From an uncultured Clostridia bacterium (GTDB lineage Bacteria; Bacillota; Clostridia; Oscillospirales; Acutalibacteraceae), in contig CALYNW010000005.1 in assembly GCA_945224895.1 (NCBI GenBank), forward strand, positions 1 through 11,560: DNA of 11,560 nucleotides, written 5' to 3'. This document shows, piece after piece, positions 1 through 5,877 of this stretch (its first letter is position 1; each line of letters starts with the position of its first letter). A program made the position numbers and the translations under genes. The notes beneath the pieces were generated by a model. The model worked only from the letters and a program-made list of their open reading frames with translations. It made no database searches and was not told where the DNA came from.

Positions 1-622
1 CAACCGTTCTTCCCATTCTAATTGCTCTGATTGCAGAAGCCTCGTCAAAGCCGTCAATGTCAAGATATGTACAGCCGTAATGACCTCTGTCCTCTTTTCT
101 GTGCCAATCTCTGCCGTAGGTTGCCGCAATTCTGTAACCCCTGTCAAGCAGAGATGTCCACATTTCAACTGCCCTTTCATTTTCACTTTTAAGGGCTGAA
201 AAATCATTATGCCAAATTTCTATATAGTCAACCGCATTCCAGTCCCTTACATTAAATTCCCATCTGCCGCCTGTGCATACGGGAGAGCCAAGCTGATACG
301 GATGTGCAATTCCGACAACACCTCCTGCTGCCTTAACCGCCTTTATCTTTTCGTCAATATTGTCGGGCACAGCGTCACGCCAGTCAACATATTCCTTTGC
401 ACCTAAAACAAGCATATGGCCGTAATATGTAGTCCATTCTATTCCCTTAACTGTCGGAATTATTGAGTCGTCAAGCTCCTGATATCCCGAAAAGGTATTA
501 TGGTCTGTCAGCGCAATAAGTGCAAGATGGTCCTTTTTAGCCTCCTGCTGAAGCTCATTAACCTGAAAGCCTCCGTCGGAATGAACTGTATGGCAATGTA
601 ATTCACAGGGAAGATAGCTCAT
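1..622 (-). CDS. CehA/McbA-type PHP-domain metallohydrolase (C-terminal catalytic half, 3' end cut off by the window)
   Basis: The reverse strand reads open from ATG at 622 to the window edge (207 codons visible, no stop). The protein begins MSYLPCELHCHTVHSDGG, the first metal-binding motif of PHP phosphoesterase domains (H9, H11, D16). It continues with LTDHNT (about 43-48), GIEWTT (about 63-68), a GHML histidine, GIAHPY (about 109-114) and a late GRDWH, in the order expected of a PHP metal centre. CehA/McbA relatives include carbaryl hydrolase CehA and the amidohydrolase McbA, but most members have no known substrate, so only metal-dependent hydrolysis of a phosphoester, ester or amide is claimed. 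There is no signal peptide, so it should act in the cytoplasm. The start overlaps the stop of the upstream gene as TAATG and has its own AAGGAGA ribosome binding site inside that gene, pointing to coupled translation. Family members usually carry the N-terminal domain on the same chain; here it is a separate gene. Confidence 0.88.
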   Translation of the reverse strand, partial: MSYLPCELHCHTVHSDGGFQVNELQQEAKKDHLALIALTDHNTFSGYQELDDSIIPTVKGIEWTTYYGHMLVLGAKEYVDWRDAVPDNIDEKIKAVKAAGGVVGIAHPYQLGSPVCTGGRWEFNVRDWNAVDYIEIWHNDFSALKSENERAVEMWTSLLDRGYRIAATYGRDWHRKEDRGHYGCTYLDIDGFDEASAIRAIRMGRTV

Positions 623-1098
623 TATTCTTCGTCTCCTTCCACAGTAATCTGATAATCAACATCACAGCTTACGCTGTGTACGTTTAATACAATATCCCAT
701 TCTCCCTGATGAATTTCTCCCTTAAGAAATCCGGGTGAAGCAAAATCTTTTCCGATAATATGCTCCTGCCTGTCTGCGTGGCGGTGGGCGGCGCCTCTGT
801 AGGCTCCGTTTTCATCAACGGAAAGGGTAACAAGATTTTTAACAGGAAGGTCATCTGACGGTCTGCCGATGATTTTTTCTCCGTATTTTTCATAGCATTC
901 CTTAACAAGTCTGACTGCCTTTTCCCTATCCTCAAGTATTCTCGGAGAATAGGAATATTTTATTACTAATTTATTTACTCCCTCGGGTACGTCAAATCTA
1001 TGTATAAGATTTGTTTTATTATTCGCCTCGGTTATTTTTCCCTTTGCCTCTAAAATAATCAAATCATTTACCTCGATTCTGTAAAAATCTCTATACAT
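622..1098 (-). CDS. N-terminal beta-domain partner of CehA/McbA metallohydrolase, encoded separately
   Basis: This 158-residue protein has no catalytic motif of its own that I recognise. Its conserved-looking stretches are FDVPEGVNKLVIKYSYSPR (about 34-52), YRGAAHRHADRQEHIIG (about 99-115) and ASPGFLKGEI followed by GEWDIVLNVH (about 119-139). From memory, these match the beta-rich region that precedes the PHP domain in many clostridial CehA/McbA-family proteins. It is followed directly, with a TAATG overlap, by the PHP gene, so the two products probably form one enzyme. No signal peptide is seen. The start is uncertain. The ATG at 1098 has no ribosome binding site and lies where transcription should begin. 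A TTG at 1062 (residue 13) has CGAGGT seven bases upstream and would give 146 residues, beginning close to the conserved part. The gene is certain; the start is not. Confidence 0.8.
   Translation of the reverse strand: MYRDFYRIEVNDLIILEAKGKITEANNKTNLIHRFDVPEGVNKLVIKYSYSPRILEDREKAVRLVKECYEKYGEKIIGRPSDDLPVKNLVTLSVDENGAYRGAAHRHADRQEHIIGKDFASPGFLKGEIHQGEWDIVLNVHSVSCDVDYQITVEGDEE
1070..1075 (-). promoter_or_regulatory. Possible ribosome binding site for an internal TTG start
   Basis: Read on the minus strand this is CGAGGT, followed after seven bases by an in-frame TTG at 1062-1060. It is the only Shine-Dalgarno-like sequence near the 5' end of the minus-strand gene ending at 622, and so competes with the upstream ATG at 1098. 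Confidence 0.45.
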
Positions 1099-1103
1099 AA
1101 TAA

Positions 1104-1132
1104 ATTATAAGGTATAATCTTATTATTTTCAA
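1104..1132 (-). promoter_or_regulatory. Promoter of the split metallohydrolase operon
   Basis: On the minus strand TTGAAA (1132-1127) and TATAAT (1109-1104) are 17 bases apart, a near-consensus sigma-A-type promoter. Transcription would start around 1098-1096, on top of the ATG at 1098. The mRNA would therefore be leaderless for that start, or have a leader of about 35 bases for the TTG at 1062. Confidence 0.65.
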
Positions 1133-1161
1133 TTGATATTATTCCACAAAAATGATATATT
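1133..1161 (+). promoter_or_regulatory. Promoter of the PI-PLC / GH43 operon
   Basis: TTGATA (1133-1138) and TATATT (1156-1161) are separated by 17 bases, with an extended TGA just before the -10. The -35 box directly abuts the -35 box of the divergent promoter. Start of transcription would be near 1168, giving a leader of only about ten bases that is almost entirely ribosome binding site (GGTGAT, 1168-1173). Confidence 0.6.
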
Positions 1162-1178
1162 GTTTTTGGTGATTTATT

Positions 1179-2060
1179 ATGAAACTGAATTCTTGGATGA
1201 ACGGACTTGAGGACAGCAGAGAAATACTCCGCTTAAATATATGCGGAACCCACGATTGCGTAACTCAATACGTACAATTTTCCCACATTTCAAAATGTCA
1301 GAATATGAATATATATGAGCAGCTTTGCCTCGGTATAAGAGCACTTGATATACGTGTTGAGAGCAGAGGCGACAGACTGAAAATGGTGCACGGAATTGCA
1401 AAGGCTTTTAACTCCCCTAATCATTTTTCAGCGCAAATGGATATGGCAGATGTGCTTAACCATTGCTACAGATTTTTAGAGAAAAATAAAAGCGAGGCAA
1501 TTATTTTTCAGTTTAAAAATGACAGCGGAAAAGAAAACGAAAAATGCTTCGATAATCTGTTTAACACCTATATTTCAAAAAATCCCCACAAATGGTTTCT
1601 CGAAAACAGAAGTCCACTTTTAGGCGAAGCAAGAGGAAAAATAGTTCTTATCAGGCGTTGCAAAATGGCTGACAGGAAAGCTTATACTGATAAAAATACA
1701 GGCATAGATTTTTCAAAATGGGTTGAGCAGGATACTACCGAGCCGTCACCGCTGGCACTTAAAACAAGCGGTGAAAATGAAATGACATTTATCGTTCAGG
1801 ACAGGTTTAAATATAAGCCCGAGCCAAGGTGGAACGACTGTATAAAGCCGTTTTTAGACACAATGACTGAATTTAACGGAACATACATAATTAACTATCT
1901 TTCCACCGCAGGCGGTTTAAAGGGACCGTACAACAACTCAAAATATATAAACCCGAAATTTCTTGATTACCCACTTGATAAGAAAAAATATTACGGAACA
2001 ATTTATACTGATTTTCCAACGGAAAAGCTGGCAAGAAAAATCATAGAAACAAATTTTTAG
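1179..2060 (+). CDS. Phosphatidylinositol-specific phospholipase C X-domain protein without a signal peptide
   Basis: The 293-residue length is close to that of secreted bacterial PI-PLC, and the catalytic X-domain motifs are present: GTHD (H25, D26), GIRALDIRV with R54, D57 and R59, and MVHG (H71). The paired histidines correspond to the general acid and base that cleave phosphatidylinositol to diacylglycerol and cyclic inositol phosphate. Later family-like pieces are FQFK (about 100-103), VQDRF and the NYLST segment. Known bacterial PI-PLCs are secreted, but here the N-terminus (MKLNSWMNGLEDSRE) is polar. An in-frame TGA at 1170-1172 excludes an upstream extension, so the protein appears cytoplasmic. 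GGTGAT lies just before the ATG. The GH43-like gene follows after eight bases and is probably co-transcribed. The fold and active site are well supported; the lipid or other substrate is not known. Confidence 0.88.
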   Translation: MKLNSWMNGLEDSREILRLNICGTHDCVTQYVQFSHISKCQNMNIYEQLCLGIRALDIRVESRGDRLKMVHGIAKAFNSPNHFSAQMDMADVLNHCYRFLEKNKSEAIIFQFKNDSGKENEKCFDNLFNTYISKNPHKWFLENRSPLLGEARGKIVLIRRCKMADRKAYTDKNTGIDFSKWVEQDTTEPSPLALKTSGENEMTFIVQDRFKYKPEPRWNDCIKPFLDTMTEFNGTYIINYLSTAGGLKGPYNNSKYINPKFLDYPLDKKKYYGTIYTDFPTEKLARKIIETNF

Positions 2061-2068
2061 GAGAGCAT

Positions 2069-2923
2069 ATGAAAACATCTGAAATTAACATTCGTGACCC
2101 TTTTGTCCTTTACGAAAAAGGAAAATTTTATCTCTACGGCACAAAAGCAAAGGATTTCGGGAAGCATACGGCAGGCTTTGATGTTTACATTTCCGACAAT
2201 CTTCGGGAATGGAGTCAGCCGACAGAATGCTTTAATTCGGAGAAATTCGGATTTAACCGAGAGGTAAACTGGGCACCGGAGGTACACAGGTATAACGGCT
2301 CATATTATATGCTTGCCACCTTCACAAAGGAAAACGGTCTGAGAGGCTCATATATTCTAAAATCAGAAAAGCCCGAGGGACCCTTTGCTCCGCACAGTCA
2401 AACCGCCCTTACTCCCGATGAATGGGAATGTCTTGACGCAACCCTTTACATCAGCAAAAGGGGCGAGCCGTATATTGTTTTCTGCCACGAGCACACACAG
2501 ATTATCGACGGAGCAATATGCTATGTCAAGCTGACTGAGGATTTAAAATCAGCCGTTGGACAGCCGAAAATGATTTTTAAGGGCTCCTCTCCTGAGTGGG
2601 CGGATAAAAAGCCTAAAGGAGAACACTACATAACAGACGGACCCTTTATGTACAGAACAAAGACAGGCGAACTGCTTATGCTGTGGTCAACCTTTGTAAA
2701 TCACAAATACTGTCAGTGCATAGCAAAATCCGACAACGGCGAAATAGACGGCAATTTCATTCATCTTCCGCCATTAATATCCGATGACGGCGGTCACGGA
2801 ATGATTTTTAGCTTCGATAATAGGCTTATGCTGACCTTTCATTCGCCAAACCAAACAGGCTTTGAAAAACCTATATTCACGGAGCTTGAGGATACCGGCG
2901 ATACAGTAATTGTAAAAAATTAA
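2069..2923 (+). CDS. Glycoside hydrolase family 43-like protein (five-bladed beta-propeller)
   Basis: This 284-residue protein has the layout of a single-domain GH43 enzyme, the family of arabinofuranosidases, arabinanases and xylosidases. RDPFVLYEKGKFYLYGT at the N-terminus holds the likely catalytic base D10. NWAPEVHRYNGSYYML (about 67-82) is the typical second blade. CLDATLY holds D123, the usual pKa-modulating Asp. ITDGPF places D190 where GH43 enzymes normally have the acid Glu of an EGP motif. GGHGM (H243) fits the conserved late histidine. There is no signal peptide, so it should act on imported oligosaccharides or an intracellular glycoconjugate. The ribosome binding site AGGAGAG begins on the stop codon of the PI-PLC gene, showing a tight operon. 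I recall close clostridial relatives with TDGPF too, so the Asp may be a subfamily trait. Substrate cannot be told from sequence alone. Confidence 0.82.
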   Translation: MKTSEINIRDPFVLYEKGKFYLYGTKAKDFGKHTAGFDVYISDNLREWSQPTECFNSEKFGFNREVNWAPEVHRYNGSYYMLATFTKENGLRGSYILKSEKPEGPFAPHSQTALTPDEWECLDATLYISKRGEPYIVFCHEHTQIIDGAICYVKLTEDLKSAVGQPKMIFKGSSPEWADKKPKGEHYITDGPFMYRTKTGELLMLWSTFVNHKYCQCIAKSDNGEIDGNFIHLPPLISDDGGHGMIFSFDNRLMLTFHSPNQTGFEKPIFTELEDTGDTVIVKN

Positions 2924-2937
2924 ACACAAGATCACAA

Positions 2938-2969
2938 AAGCCACGAAAACCCTTTTGTTTCCGTGGCTT
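2938..2969. terminator. Bidirectional hairpin terminator between convergent operons
   Basis: AAGCCACG (2938-2945) pairs with CGTGGCTT (2962-2969). A single A/C mismatch is followed by a further four pairs (AAAC with GTTT) around a CCTTTT loop. It sits 14 bases after the GH43-like stop and 8 bases beyond the MATE stop. The minus-strand exit is T-rich (TTTTGTG); the plus-strand exit has only scattered Ts, so it is probably stronger for the MATE operon. Confidence 0.75.
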
Positions 2970-2977
2970 AACTATTA

Positions 2978-4363
2978 TTACAGATTATTTTGTTTTTTAA
3001 TACCTTTGTATACAAAAGCAAACATAACAACACTCATAACAACACAGCAGAAATCGGCTGTTGCCTGCGCCCAGATAATACCCTCAAGACCGACTGTACT
3101 GTTCAGTATAAACAGTAGCGGAATATAGATAAGTCCCTGTCTGCCAACTGAAAGAGCAAGCGCCTGAACTCCCTTGCCCATTCCCTGAAAGGCAAAGTTC
3201 AAAACAAACATTATACCTATAACAGGACCGGGGCTCATTAATGCAGTCAGCATTTTTACTCCTAAATCAATGACCTCTCTGTCATCAATAAACATACCGA
3301 TAACGTTTTCTCTGAACACAAGATAGAAAAGCATCATACCGGTACCGACAATCGTATTACAAAGAACACTGAAGCCCAATACATTATTCATTCTCTTATA
3401 ATTCTTTGCACCGTAGCAATAGCCGATAAGAGGCTGAACACCCTGAGCCAAGCCGATTTGAAGCATCATTACAAGCATATTTGCCTTCATTGCAACTCCC
3501 ATTGCGGCAACTGCGTTGTCTCCGTATTTTACAAGAACGATATTTACAATAATATTGCTTATGCTCATAAGCAAATTGTTAAGGCTTGCAGGCAGTCCGA
3601 CGCTTATTACTCCCTTTGCAATTCCGTTTTTAACGGTAAATCTTTTCGGAGTTATACTGAGAATACTTTTACCTCTTAAGAAATATATTAAGAAATAAAG
3701 CACCGAAATAATATTACCGATAACGGTAGCTATTGCGGCGCCTGCAACACCCATGTCAAAGCCAAAGGGCAATGATATACCGAAAAGCTTATCACCGCTT
3801 GCAAGAATGAAAATGGGGTCAAGGACAATATTTGCTATCTGACCGATAACCATTCCGAACATAGAATCCTTTGCAGCACCTTCACCTCGAATAAGATTTC
3901 CTACGGTTATGGCGGTTACAACAAAAGGCGAGCCCATTGCTATCCATTTCAGATAATCAACCGCAAAGCCTATTGTATTGTCGCTGGCACCTACAAGATA
4001 GAGCAACGGATCTTTAAATACAAGGTAAATCAGTCCCAAAACGGAGCCGATAATTATTGAGCAGTAAACGCAAAAGCTGCTTATACCTTTAACTCTGTCG
4101 CTTCTGCCCTCACCAAGTGAACGGCTGATAAAGGCACAACCGCCTACGCCGAAAAGATTTCCCAAAGCAATGAAAAGCAAAAATAACGGCATTGATACGG
4201 AAACGGCGGCAACCTGATTACTGTCACCTGTCTGACCGACAAAAAATGTATCTGCTAAATTATATACTACATTTATAAGCATACCAAGCATACTCGGCAC
4301 AGCCATAGTCATTACTGCCTTTGGCACCTTATATTCTTCAAAAACCTTTTTGTTGTCCTTCAT
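2978..4363 (-). CDS. MATE family multidrug/toxin efflux transporter
   Basis: The 461-residue protein is almost wholly hydrophobic, with about twelve membrane segments in two related halves, the size and layout of MATE exporters. These antiporters use Na+ or H+ gradients to expel cationic drugs or metabolites. Family-like signatures are MAVPSMLGMLINVVYNLADTFFVG near the N-terminus (D38 in the NLADTFFVG piece) and, in the second half, VGLPASLNNLLMSISNIIVN and AQGVQPLIGYCYGAKN. The cytoplasmic N-terminus is short and charged, and no signal peptide is expected. AAAGGAGA lies upstream of the ATG at a rather long spacing of about 15 bases. The gene follows rsmA after 33 bases and shows no promoter of its own, so it is probably co-transcribed with it. 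Transport substrate cannot be inferred. Confidence 0.93.
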   Translation of the reverse strand: MKDNKKVFEEYKVPKAVMTMAVPSMLGMLINVVYNLADTFFVGQTGDSNQVAAVSVSMPLFLLFIALGNLFGVGGCAFISRSLGEGRSDRVKGISSFCVYCSIIIGSVLGLIYLVFKDPLLYLVGASDNTIGFAVDYLKWIAMGSPFVVTAITVGNLIRGEGAAKDSMFGMVIGQIANIVLDPIFILASGDKLFGISLPFGFDMGVAGAAIATVIGNIISVLYFLIYFLRGKSILSITPKRFTVKNGIAKGVISVGLPASLNNLLMSISNIIVNIVLVKYGDNAVAAMGVAMKANMLVMMLQIGLAQGVQPLIGYCYGAKNYKRMNNVLGFSVLCNTIVGTGMMLFYLVFRENVIGMFIDDREVIDLGVKMLTALMSPGPVIGIMFVLNFAFQGMGKGVQALALSVGRQGLIYIPLLFILNSTVGLEGIIWAQATADFCCVVMSVVMFAFVYKGIKKQNNL

Positions 4364-4396
4364 AATAAATAAGACAGTCTCCTTTCTCTTTATTGC

Positions 4397-5245
4397 CTAC
4401 AGCCTGTCTGAAATATTAATTAAATCCTCCATAGTGAGCTTTTCCGAGCGTATATTTTTATCAAGCGAAAGCTCCTCAAAAATTTCGGCGAGGGTAACCT
4501 TTGATATTCCCATAGTGTTTGAAATACTGTTAAGGGCAGTTTTTCTTCTCTGAGCAAAGGCACATTTTACCGTTGTAAAAAATTTTTTCTCATCCTTAAC
4601 GGAATACTTTTGCTCCCTTCTGATTTTGAGCCTTATAACAACACTGTCTACCTTTGGACTGGGCATAAAGGATTCTCTGCCCACCTCAAAAAGCATTTCA
4701 CCTTCGGCATAATAGTTTACTGCGGCGGTGACGGCTCCTGCCTCTCTTGTACCGACCTGTGCACAGAGCCTTTCCCCTGCCTCCTTCTGAACCATTACAA
4801 CTATTTCATCAATAGGAAGCCTGCTTTCAAGCAACGTCATTATTACCGGCGATGTAATATAATAAGGCAGGTTTGCACAGACCTTAATAGCTTTACATCC
4901 TGCAAATTTCTCCTCCATAAGCGCTCTTAAATCAAGCTTCATAACGTCACCGTTGACAATTTCAAGATTGTCAAATTCGCCTAATGTTTCATCAAGAACA
5001 GGCAAAAGTCTTTTATCAAGCTCAACTGATACGACTTTGCCGGCAACCCTGCAAAGCTCCTTTGTCAGAACTCCTATTCCCGGTCCTACCTCGAGAACAC
5101 CTGTTTCTCCATCTGCGTTAAGGCTGTCCGCCATTGTCGGACAAACCTGTGGATTAATCAAAAAGTTTTGACCGAGTGCCTTTGAAAACGTAAAGCCGTG
5201 ACGGGAAAGTATCTTTTTTACAACATCAATATCATACAGATTCAT
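4397..5245 (-). CDS. rsmA: 16S rRNA dimethyladenosine transferase (KsgA/RsmA)
   Basis: This enzyme uses S-adenosylmethionine to dimethylate two adjacent adenosines in the 3' terminal helix of 16S rRNA, a late small-subunit assembly step; its loss gives kasugamycin resistance. From the chosen start it is 282 residues, normal for the family. SKALGQNFL (about 21-29) opens the domain, LEVGPGIGVLTKEL (about 51-64) is the SAM-binding loop, VELDKRL (about 74-80) follows, and NLPYY (125-129) is the adenine-binding motif of N6-adenine methyltransferases. FMPSPKVDS (about 193-201) is also family-typical. The reading frame opens at 5299, but I place the start at 5245. AGAGG lies eight bases before that ATG, the protein then begins MNLYDIDVVKK, and the promoter at 5300-5328 would start transcription inside the longer version. 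It is the first gene of an operon with the MATE gene. Confidence 0.95.
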   Translation of the reverse strand: MNLYDIDVVKKILSRHGFTFSKALGQNFLINPQVCPTMADSLNADGETGVLEVGPGIGVLTKELCRVAGKVVSVELDKRLLPVLDETLGEFDNLEIVNGDVMKLDLRALMEEKFAGCKAIKVCANLPYYITSPVIMTLLESRLPIDEIVVMVQKEAGERLCAQVGTREAGAVTAAVNYYAEGEMLFEVGRESFMPSPKVDSVVIRLKIRREQKYSVKDEKKFFTTVKCAFAQRRKTALNSISNTMGISKVTLAEIFEELSLDKNIRSEKLTMEDLINISDRL

Positions 5246-5253
5246 AATATAAA

Positions 5254-5258
5254 CCTCT
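5254..5258 (-). promoter_or_regulatory. Ribosome binding site deciding the rsmA start
   Basis: AGAGG on the minus strand lies eight bases before the ATG at 5245-5243. No comparable site precedes the in-frame ATG at 5299, so the shorter rsmA product is preferred. Confidence 0.65.
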
Positions 5259-5299
5259 ATACCTATTTTATATAAGGCTCCCCTGATTTCATTTCGCAT

Positions 5300-5328
5300 A
5301 TTTTAACACATTAACAAACAGTTTACAA
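5300..5328 (-). promoter_or_regulatory. Promoter of rsmA-MATE operon
   Basis: On the minus strand TTGTAA (5328-5323) and TAAAAT (5305-5300) are 17 bases apart. Transcription would begin near 5293, giving a leader of roughly 50 bases before the rsmA ATG at 5245. Confidence 0.55.
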
Positions 5329-5336
5329 TATTATTC

Positions 5337-5364
5337 TTGACATTTTGTTACCTTGTGATAAAAT
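5337..5364 (+). promoter_or_regulatory. Promoter of marR-ABC exporter operon
   Basis: A consensus TTGACA (5337-5342) is followed after 16 bases by TAAAAT (5359-5364), with an extended TGA before it. Predicted transcription start is about 5371, within the first of the two operator copies. Confidence 0.7.
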
Positions 5365-5369
5365 AATGC

Positions 5370-5395
5370 TTAGTCGGCTAATGTTAGTCGGCTAA
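5370..5395. promoter_or_regulatory. Tandem MarR-type operator
   Basis: TTAGTCGGCTAA occurs twice, at 5370-5381 and 5384-5395, with two bases between. Each copy is an imperfect palindrome (TTAG and CTAA arms around a CG-containing centre), as MarR dimers bind. The sites begin five bases after the -10 and cover the expected start of transcription and early leader, a position suited to repression. The likely ligand is the MarR product of the gene starting at 5419. Confidence 0.75.
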
Positions 5396-5418
5396 ATTAT
5401 CAAAAAAGGAGAGAAAAT

Positions 5419-5877
5419 ATGCACTTTAAAAAGCCTTGCGGTCCCCCTCCCGAGGGTATGATCGGTCCGAGAGTAAACTTTCTTTCAAAGCTCATTCGCC
5501 GTACCTTTAATGAAGCGTTAGCAGAGCAGGGGCTTTTTTCAGGACAGCAGGATATAGTTTTTTACCTTGTTGAAAATGAAGGTGTCACCTTGAGTCAATT
5601 AGCAGAAAATCTGGGCGTTTCCGTAGCAACGGCAAGTGTTTCAGTAAAAAGAATGGAAAAATCAGGCTTTATTGAAAAAAAGCCCGACAGGGATGATGCA
5701 AGAATAATCAGACTTTACCCAACCGAAAAAGCAAGGGTTGCACCTGAAAACGTCAGAAATCATATGAACTCTCTTGAATCTGTTTTAAGTAAGGATATGA
5801 CAGAGGAGGAGGCTATGCTTCTATCCTCACTGCTTGAAAGAGCAATACAAAATATGATAAAACGAGGTGAAGATTAA
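5419..5877 (+). CDS. MarR family transcriptional regulator
   Basis: A 152-residue winged helix-turn-helix protein of normal MarR length. VTLSQLAENLGVSVATASVSVKRMEKSG (about 56-83) is the DNA-binding helix-turn-helix, and IEKKPDRDDARIIRLYPTEK (about 85-104) is the beta wing with the family's DxRD-like pattern. The flanking helices form the dimer interface. An unusual proline- and glycine-rich N-terminus (KKPCGPPPEGMIGPR) precedes the first helix and holds a cysteine at position 7. The gene heads an operon with two ABC half-transporters, and its stop overlaps the next start as TAATG. With the tandem palindromes over the promoter, the simplest reading is a repressor of its own operon that is released by a compound the transporter exports. 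The effector is unknown. AGGAGAG precedes the ATG. Confidence 0.93.
   Translation: MHFKKPCGPPPEGMIGPRVNFLSKLIRRTFNEALAEQGLFSGQQDIVFYLVENEGVTLSQLAENLGVSVATASVSVKRMEKSGFIEKKPDRDDARIIRLYPTEKARVAPENVRNHMNSLESVLSKDMTEEEAMLLSSLLERAIQNMIKRGED

Noticed and set aside
209..406. Plus-strand open frame inside the PHP gene
   Set aside because: The opposite strand carries an unbroken frame with all the PHP metal-ligand motifs, so this is a shadow.
4397..5299. Longer rsmA start at 5299 giving 300 residues
   Set aside because: No ribosome binding site precedes that ATG and the predicted promoter overlaps it; the ATG at 5245 has AGAGG at proper spacing and gives the normal family N-terminus.
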